Shown here piece after piece: positions 45,381 through 49,994 of a stretch of DNA of 49,994 bases. How positions within the stretch are numbered: the stretch's first letter is position 1; every line of letters starts with the position of its first letter. Origin of the DNA: Kordiimonadales bacterium (lineage in GTDB: Bacteria > Pseudomonadota > Alphaproteobacteria > Sphingomonadales > Kordiimonadaceae); NCBI GenBank assembly GCA_015485385.1, contig WFTS01000045.1, positions 1 to 49,994 on the forward strand, given 5' to 3'. The position numbers and the translations under genes are program-made. A model generated the notes under the pieces. The model searched no databases and was not told where the DNA came from. It saw nothing but the letters and a program-made list of their open reading frames with translations.

Positions 45381-46778
45381 TTATTTGTAGCGTTTTATCA
45401 AAGCGGCAAAGTTTTTGGCTTTGGCCATGTCTTTGCCTGCCTTGCTGCCAGAGAACCAGTTTTTGATGAATTTTTTGGCCTTTTTATTCTGGACGGTCTT
45501 TAGCAAAGCGTCTGTAACGGTTTCTAAGTCTATATAACCGGCGCTGAGATCAGAACGCAGGGAACGGACAAGATCAAAAAATGCGTCTCTGCCCAGTAAA
45601 TCATAAAGCACAGAGAAAGCAAAAGCGCTGATATCATCTGTCGTGGCTGAAGGCGCCATTTCGCTTATGGGAGTTTTCTGTAAATATTTGTCAGATGAAA
45701 GTGCACGAGTGACCTTTTCAAATTGAGCTGATTGAAAGCGGTCTATGCCGCTTGGATTGCTAAGAGCAGCGTAAACTGCTCGGTCTATACCATTGCCCCA
45801 ATGCCCGCTCCGTCCGGTCTGATTGAAATTCCACAGGGCATAAATGCGGTTTTTATCAGCCTTGCTTAATGTGGGGTCTGCTAGATAATCGCTACCGACA
45901 AAAAGGGTGGTGGCTTTGGTCTTGGTTACATACCCTGTCGGCAATTCCACGATATTAAGTGTCCCCTTAGGTGTACCAAGACTGTGCGAAAGCTGTGCTA
46001 TTTTGGCAGTGAATAGATCGACGACGCGTGTGGCGCCCGCCTTATTCCCCTTGAGATATGCCACAGAAATAGGGCCATTTTTCAATCTTTCATAAGGGGC
46101 AATTGCTAAGGCAAGCGGGCTGGTGGGGTGTTTGTTTTTAAGCTCTACATTGGTTTTTTCGTCTTCAACGGTTTTATTGGAAACCTCTAACGTGCCAACA
46201 ATCCCTGTTGGCTCTGGCAAAGTGATATCAGCAAATTGGATGAAGGGTTTTGTTGCCCAAGCCGCTTTGATAGACTTTATGTTTGGGTCTGCAAAAACGG
46301 GATAGGCAAAGCTTTCTGAACGTAAAATGGTAAAATCTGGGTTCAGGGTTTCTTGAACACCAACAAGCCCTGTCCAGGATAAATCTTCCAGATAACCACG
46401 GAAATGAATTATAATATTTGTGCGTTTGCTTTCTTTTAAAGGTTTTCCCAGATCAATCGTAACATGATTTAATTCCAGCATATCCATGCCTTCAATCGCT
46501 GCAATCTGGGACGTTGCTTTTAACGGACGTTTTCGCCGTTCGGCTCTGATAAATTGTAGGCCCGGATTTAAAAGGACAGAAAGATGCTTGATGACTTTGT
46601 CGCCTTTGGGGCGAAAACTCATGACATATGCCCCGACAATTTGGCCATCACGCGGATTGGGGTCTAGGTGTAATTTGGCAACTAGATTGGCGTCTAAAAT
46701 ATCTATGTCACTTGTTTGTGCGACCACTGTGGGGGTAAAGAACAGTATGAATACGACAAAAAAGACAGCGAAGCGCAT
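45381..46778 (-). CDS. Secreted protein of unknown function, possible degenerate M1-like peptidase
   Basis: A 465-residue protein with a clear signal peptide (residues 1-20, cut near TVVAQ) and an ideal ribosome-binding site (TAGGAGG). I do not recognise a specific family. The N-terminal half is beta-rich (LHLDPNPRDGQIVGAYVMSF; SFAYPVFADPNI; FADITLPEPTGIVGTLEVSN), resembling the N-terminal and linker parts of M1 aminopeptidase-like proteins. Where an HEXXH helix might be expected, near NRIYALWNFNQTGRSGHWGN, no HEXXH occurs. The C-terminus is helical. It may therefore be a non-catalytic relative of the M1 fold; this is a structural guess from pattern order, not from a database match. Confidence 0.6.
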   Translation of the reverse strand: MRFAVFFVVFILFFTPTVVAQTSDIDILDANLVAKLHLDPNPRDGQIVGAYVMSFRPKGDKVIKHLSVLLNPGLQFIRAERRKRPLKATSQIAAIEGMDMLELNHVTIDLGKPLKESKRTNIIIHFRGYLEDLSWTGLVGVQETLNPDFTILRSESFAYPVFADPNIKSIKAAWATKPFIQFADITLPEPTGIVGTLEVSNKTVEDEKTNVELKNKHPTSPLALAIAPYERLKNGPISVAYLKGNKAGATRVVDLFTAKIAQLSHSLGTPKGTLNIVELPTGYVTKTKATTLFVGSDYLADPTLSKADKNRIYALWNFNQTGRSGHWGNGIDRAVYAALSNPSGIDRFQSAQFEKVTRALSSDKYLQKTPISEMAPSATTDDISAFAFSVLYDLLGRDAFFDLVRSLRSDLSAGYIDLETVTDALLKTVQNKKAKKFIKNWFSGSKAGKDMAKAKNFAALIKRYK

Positions 46779-46883
46779 ATGGGACCTCCTAAATCATGCA
46801 GGAAGTTTCTAGCGGGTTTCAAGCATAGCGTGCAAGAGGATAATATATATCAGTGACTTAAAAAGGGTGGGGCGCGGAATTCT

Positions 46884-47522
46884 TTAGGGAGTGCAAAAGC
46901 GGCTGATCAAGGTGTCGGCTATATCTGAGGCGGCTTCGATATGCGCTATATCAATGTTCAGGCCATATACTACAAATAGTATTTGGCTTGTGGTTGCGCC
47001 TACTAAAGTACGCTCGCTATCGCAAAAGGGCGTGCCAAAGGCGCCGTTTTTGTCTGCAAGGACAGGCAGGCCTTCTAAATTGATAAGACCGCGCCCGATG
47101 CTTTCGTATGTTTCCCCGGCTGCCCCAACCTTGAGGGTGATCTTATTCCCAGCAAGCTTGGCGGCATCATAACAGCCTACTGGAACGCCGGTCATCAGGG
47201 ATACCAAGTTGCCGCAATCAACCACATTATTGATTTGATACAAGGGCTTGCCTGAAAGCACGCGCCGAGTAAGGGCTTCTGAGGAGGGGCGGTAGCGGCT
47301 TGGGTCTTTGCCTGTTGCCTTAAAGGCTGTGCGCACGCCTTTAATCACCGGGTCCGAAGAGGCCGCTTCGCCCAGCAGTTCTTGCATACGCACGTCAGCC
47401 CCATCCTCAAGCGCTGTGATAAGGGCAGGCGGGCTAGGGCGTACACCAACGTGAAAATCCAGAAGGCCCATGTGGGTCTCTAAGCCGTGGCGCGCATAGG
47501 TTTTATCAATTTTCAATTGCAT
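46884..47522 (-). CDS. B3/4 domain-containing protein (tRNA synthetase beta-subunit editing-like)
   Basis: A 212-residue stand-alone B3/B4 domain, the fold used in the beta subunit of phenylalanyl-tRNA synthetase. Seen: RYRPSSEALTRRVLSGKPLYQINNVVDCGNLVSL and SERTLVGATTSQILFVVYGL, both typical of the COG3382 group. Free-standing copies are proposed to have tRNA-editing or amino-acid-binding roles, but the substrate is not known. The ATG at 47522 with GGGAG seven bases upstream is preferred; the frame is open to 47597. It is divergent from the PAS gene. Confidence 0.85.
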   Translation of the reverse strand: MQLKIDKTYARHGLETHMGLLDFHVGVRPSPPALITALEDGADVRMQELLGEAASSDPVIKGVRTAFKATGKDPSRYRPSSEALTRRVLSGKPLYQINNVVDCGNLVSLMTGVPVGCYDAAKLAGNKITLKVGAAGETYESIGRGLINLEGLPVLADKNGAFGTPFCDSERTLVGATTSQILFVVYGLNIDIAHIEAASDIADTLISRFCTP

Positions 47523-47789
47523 GAATATGCTCCCGGATAGCAGGACATTAACGGGGTTTTTTGGAAAACCAAAGTCAGAAAATTGACCCGTTTTCAAACT
47601 AATTGGACAGGGAGCGGTTTTGGCCTTCTAAAAAGGGATTAAAAATGTGTAGGATACGGTGTGAAGGGCTGAAGTGAGGCCATATTTCGTTGATGTTTCC
47701 GGATTTCTGGGCTTTCCGGATTTCCCGGTTTTCTAAGCTTTCCGGCTTTTTCGAAATTTATGGCCTGCCAAGTTGGGATACCCTATGTG
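47523..47789. other. Intergenic region with TTTCCGG repeats
   Basis: This 267-base gap between divergent genes includes a pyrimidine-rich stretch (about 47692-47758). Within it TTTCCGGA occurs at 47696-47703 and 47713-47720, and TTTCCGG again at 47739-47745, spaced 17 and 26 bases. It may hold promoter or operator elements for either gene. I see no tRNA or terminator. Confidence 0.45.
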
Positions 47790-48284
47790 ATGAGTAAAAC
47801 CATTCAGTCGGCTGAACAGCCAGGGCTTGAAGATCTTATCTATGATTTCTGCGAGGATGAGATCCCGTGGAAAGGCGGTAAGGCGTTGTTTTCATGGTGG
47901 AATAAAGCGCGGGGTGAGCATGATTTCCCGGCAAGGCAAGATTTTTCCCCTTTGATTATGGTCCCTTTTTTACCGGCAATTATGCTGCATGACGTTGGTG
48001 GGCAAGCCCGAACATATGGTATGCGGCTGGTTGGAACGGCGATCACCGACGTTTTAGAATATGACCCAACGGGTAAAATGTTGGACGAAATACCGGCTAC
48101 AGCAACCTTGCGTGCTCGGTATGACTGGGCTCTGGAGCATAAAAAACCCTATATGTGTCTTGATGTGCCTGCGCGCTGGGCCAATAAAGATTATAAGGCT
48201 TATTCCACACTTGTTCTCCCGCTTGGTCCTCCGGGCGGAGAGGTTAACATGTTGATTGCAAACCTTTCTTTTGCTAGTCGTTGA
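47790..48284 (+). CDS. PAS domain-containing protein (PAS_5-like)
   Basis: A 164-residue single-domain protein. The run FSWWNKARGEHDFPARQDFS, PLIMVPFLPAIMLHDV, YGMRLVGTAITDVLEYDPTG and YSTLVLPLGPPGGEVNMLIA follows the PAS_5 pattern common in alphaproteobacteria, where such short proteins have no output domain and an unknown sensory or storage role. The start could be ATG 47760 (ten residues longer) or 47790; neither has a strong ribosome-binding site. It stands between the B3/4 gene and the AhpD-like gene. Confidence 0.78.
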   Translation: MSKTIQSAEQPGLEDLIYDFCEDEIPWKGGKALFSWWNKARGEHDFPARQDFSPLIMVPFLPAIMLHDVGGQARTYGMRLVGTAITDVLEYDPTGKMLDEIPATATLRARYDWALEHKKPYMCLDVPARWANKDYKAYSTLVLPLGPPGGEVNMLIANLSFASR

Positions 48285-48320
48285 AACATTAGGGTGTTGC
48301 GCTTGATTTTTTAACTGGCT

Positions 48321-48947
48321 TTAGGCGTGGCCCCAATTGTCAGGATCGTCCGGTTCCCCGGGGGCATTGGTGGGCGATAAGCCAATATCATCGCCTTCGG
48401 TATTAACCCCAAGACCCAAGACTGTGCGGTTGGCATATGCAAAATAAGCGGCCACTTGGTTTACCTCTAAAATTTCGCCGTCAGACAGACCGGCATCGCG
48501 CATTTTATCAAGTGACACCTGTGTGACAGCCGCAGGTGATTTTGTGAGCAGCATTACATAGTCCAACGCGGCAATATCGCGCGGTGATAGGGAGCCGGAA
48601 GCCGCAGCGGGCCTGCCTTTGCGCAGTGCCGAGATAATTTCATTGCTGGCCATATCATCGCAAAGCAGGCGTTTTAATCCCGATGAATGGTGTGAAACGC
48701 AGTATGGGCAGCTGTTTATTAGGCTAACATAAACGCCGACAGCCTCTAAAAGCCACTTGGGAAGCCGGTTTCGGGGGTGATGCAACACATATTTATAAAG
48801 CGTCATGTGCCCTTCTAGGGTGTGAGGCCTGAGACTGTGTGCAATGAGAATATTATCGACGTTATCTCCGGGTCCTTTCACCCGATCGTAAATCGCCTTC
48901 AGTTTTCCTGTCGCTGCTTTGTAACCTATGGTTTCAATCCAAGCCAT
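48321..48947 (-). CDS. Peroxidase-related enzyme, AhpD/carboxymuconolactone decarboxylase family
   Basis: A 208-residue AhpD-like helical protein. The redox motif is Cys80-x-x-Cys83 with His87 (INSCPYCVSHHSSGLKRLL), the arrangement of alkylhydroperoxidase AhpD and the TIGR01926 peroxidase-related group. Family members reduce peroxides or recycle peroxiredoxins, but no ahpC is nearby. The C-terminal tail (about 190-208) is acidic and Pro/Gly-rich. The gene appears monocistronic. Confidence 0.9.
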   Translation of the reverse strand: MAWIETIGYKAATGKLKAIYDRVKGPGDNVDNILIAHSLRPHTLEGHMTLYKYVLHHPRNRLPKWLLEAVGVYVSLINSCPYCVSHHSSGLKRLLCDDMASNEIISALRKGRPAAASGSLSPRDIAALDYVMLLTKSPAAVTQVSLDKMRDAGLSDGEILEVNQVAAYFAYANRTVLGLGVNTEGDDIGLSPTNAPGEPDDPDNWGHA

Positions 48948-49030
48948 TTTCGCCTCCCCGAATGTTGGATGACAAGACTAAGCGTTGGTGTTGTGGAATG
49001 CAAAATAGCAAAATGAATATGCGGGTGAAT

Positions 49031-49936
49031 TTAGCGGCTATTTGTTTTTAGCGAAGCGAGAAAATCAAAGAAATGCGGCCTGTTGTGTTGGTACGTGCCG
49101 TCGATGCCCATGTAGGCAACCGCGAAAGATCCTTGTGGCGCTTGCCAAAAAACGATCTCTTTATGAAGGCGACTAGTTTTGTCGAGGACATAGTAGCTTT
49201 TTTTGCTTTGGTGGCTGGTTATTTTTTTTGTTGATCTATTGGATACGGCAAATATCCTAAGCCAATATTTCTGAAAATCTTTCAAACCTATCTCTGGCGA
49301 AAAAATAAGGACTAGGGTTGCTTGTGAATAGCCTTTGGTTTCGCTGTGTGGGGCAGAACCCGTTGCAATGCTTAGAAAATTTGTAGGATGTCCCGCTGTA
49401 TTGGTAAATTCACGTACATCTTGAAGCATGAAATAATAGGGATAGTCCACTTGCCAGTTGCCGGTTTTGGATGAGAGGTTGAACAGACCCTTCCGTAGGC
49501 TTAAAGCCATATCGCCCGGTAAGGTGTTGATCGGGGTTTGCTGTTCCCAACTTGGTACTTTCAATTGGTTATGGAGCAAGTATCCGCCGTAAACGCCCAA
49601 CCGTTCGCTCCATGAAAATAGCGTGGCTAGTATTAAATCAGGTTCGGATGGGACGATGGGCTGTTTGTTCGCAACCCGGTGTTTGATATGTGAGTTAATC
49701 AAATAATAAAGATGCTCCCGAGCTTGTTTTAATTGCTCGCCTTCTAGGTTTTCCGCTTTAGTGTTTAGCCAGTTGTTAAAGCGTGTCGTACGCACTGCAA
49801 CCTCTGCAGCGCTAAAAATAGGCTGTTTCAGTGGGGCGCTAGAATACCCTTTCAGTTCATGTTGATCCGGATCAGCAGCGGTAGTCGCGGTGAGTAGAAA
49901 TACGCTCGTTAGAACAATCACAATCTTTGGTAACAT
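49031..49936 (-). CDS. Secreted protein of unknown function
   Basis: A 301-residue protein I do not recognise. Residues 1-21 (LPKIVIVLTSVFLLTATTAA) form a signal peptide. The mature part begins with a helical region (about 40-75, AEVAVRTTRFNNWLNTKAEN) and continues with a mixed alpha/beta region rich in aromatic residues (DYPYYFMLQDVREF, HFFDFLASL). Only one Cys-poor, compact domain is suggested, and there is no known catalytic motif. The ATG at 49936 has GGGGGG upstream; the frame open to 49975 adds 13 residues that would spoil the signal peptide. Confidence 0.72.
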   Translation of the reverse strand: MLPKIVIVLTSVFLLTATTAADPDQHELKGYSSAPLKQPIFSAAEVAVRTTRFNNWLNTKAENLEGEQLKQAREHLYYLINSHIKHRVANKQPIVPSEPDLILATLFSWSERLGVYGGYLLHNQLKVPSWEQQTPINTLPGDMALSLRKGLFNLSSKTGNWQVDYPYYFMLQDVREFTNTAGHPTNFLSIATGSAPHSETKGYSQATLVLIFSPEIGLKDFQKYWLRIFAVSNRSTKKITSHQSKKSYYVLDKTSRLHKEIVFWQAPQGSFAVAYMGIDGTYQHNRPHFFDFLASLKTNSR

Positions 49937-49994
49937 GGAATGACCCCCCCAGTGAATATGCAGGCACACTAACAACCAAGGCTCGCGTGAGCGA

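Overview
The window is a chromosomal segment of an alphaproteobacterium with roughly balanced base composition and about 43 protein genes. The assignment rests on gene order and families: a pckA / chvI-chvG / hprK-rapZ-manX-ptsH / ahcY-metK block, a DivL-type tyrosine histidine-kinase homologue followed by tsaE, a MurU-like gene, addB, addA and trxA, and the opposing trpF-trpB-trpA-accD-folC run. An exosortase-A-type O-glycosylation ligase and the general gene complement would fit lineages such as Kordiimonadales or Emcibacterales, but that finer placement is inference. I see no rRNA, tRNA, CRISPR array, insertion sequence or prophage.

Region 1-5 kb: the 3' end of an S9 peptidase, a convergent secreted amidohydrolase, a polytopic O-glycosylation ligase and a small two-helix membrane protein. 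Region 4.8-7.8 kb: a phage-shock (Psp) system, with pspF divergent from pspA-pspB-pspC. A clear sigma-54 promoter, a long leader holding a possible 62-codon Arg-rich ORF, and a strong terminator frame the operon. Region 7.8-17 kb is a mixed accessory stretch: MFS transporter, SufE, sodium symporter, an alpha-carbonic-anhydrase-like protein lacking two of three zinc ligands coupled to a SPOR lipoprotein, a MocR-type regulator divergent from a pyridoxamine-phosphate-oxidase-like protein plus DUF1272, a J-domain protein and a Tag-like glycosylase.

Region 17-31 kb is signalling and central metabolism: an orphan 7TM-DISM-type kinase, pckA with a repeat-rich leader and TTG start, the acid/envelope two-component pair ChvI/ChvG, HprK, RapZ, EIIA-Man and HPr (a regulatory PTS with no sugar permease here), then ahcY-metK behind an ArsR-type palindrome, and divL. 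Region 31-39 kb reads forward through tsaE, a MurU-like nucleotidyltransferase, addB, addA and trxA with almost no spacing. Region 39.4-45.3 kb is the reverse-strand trpFBA-accD-folC set plus a dienoyl-CoA-isomerase-like crotonase. The last 4.6 kb holds less understood proteins: a secreted protein that may be a degenerate M1-type peptidase, a B3/4 protein, a PAS_5-like protein, an AhpD-like protein and a secreted protein of unknown function.

The best candidates for a second look are the apparently zinc-less carbonic anhydrase coupled to a SPOR lipoprotein, the sigma-54 psp leader with its small ORF, the pckA leader repeats, the DivL homologue, and the missing amgK next to murU.
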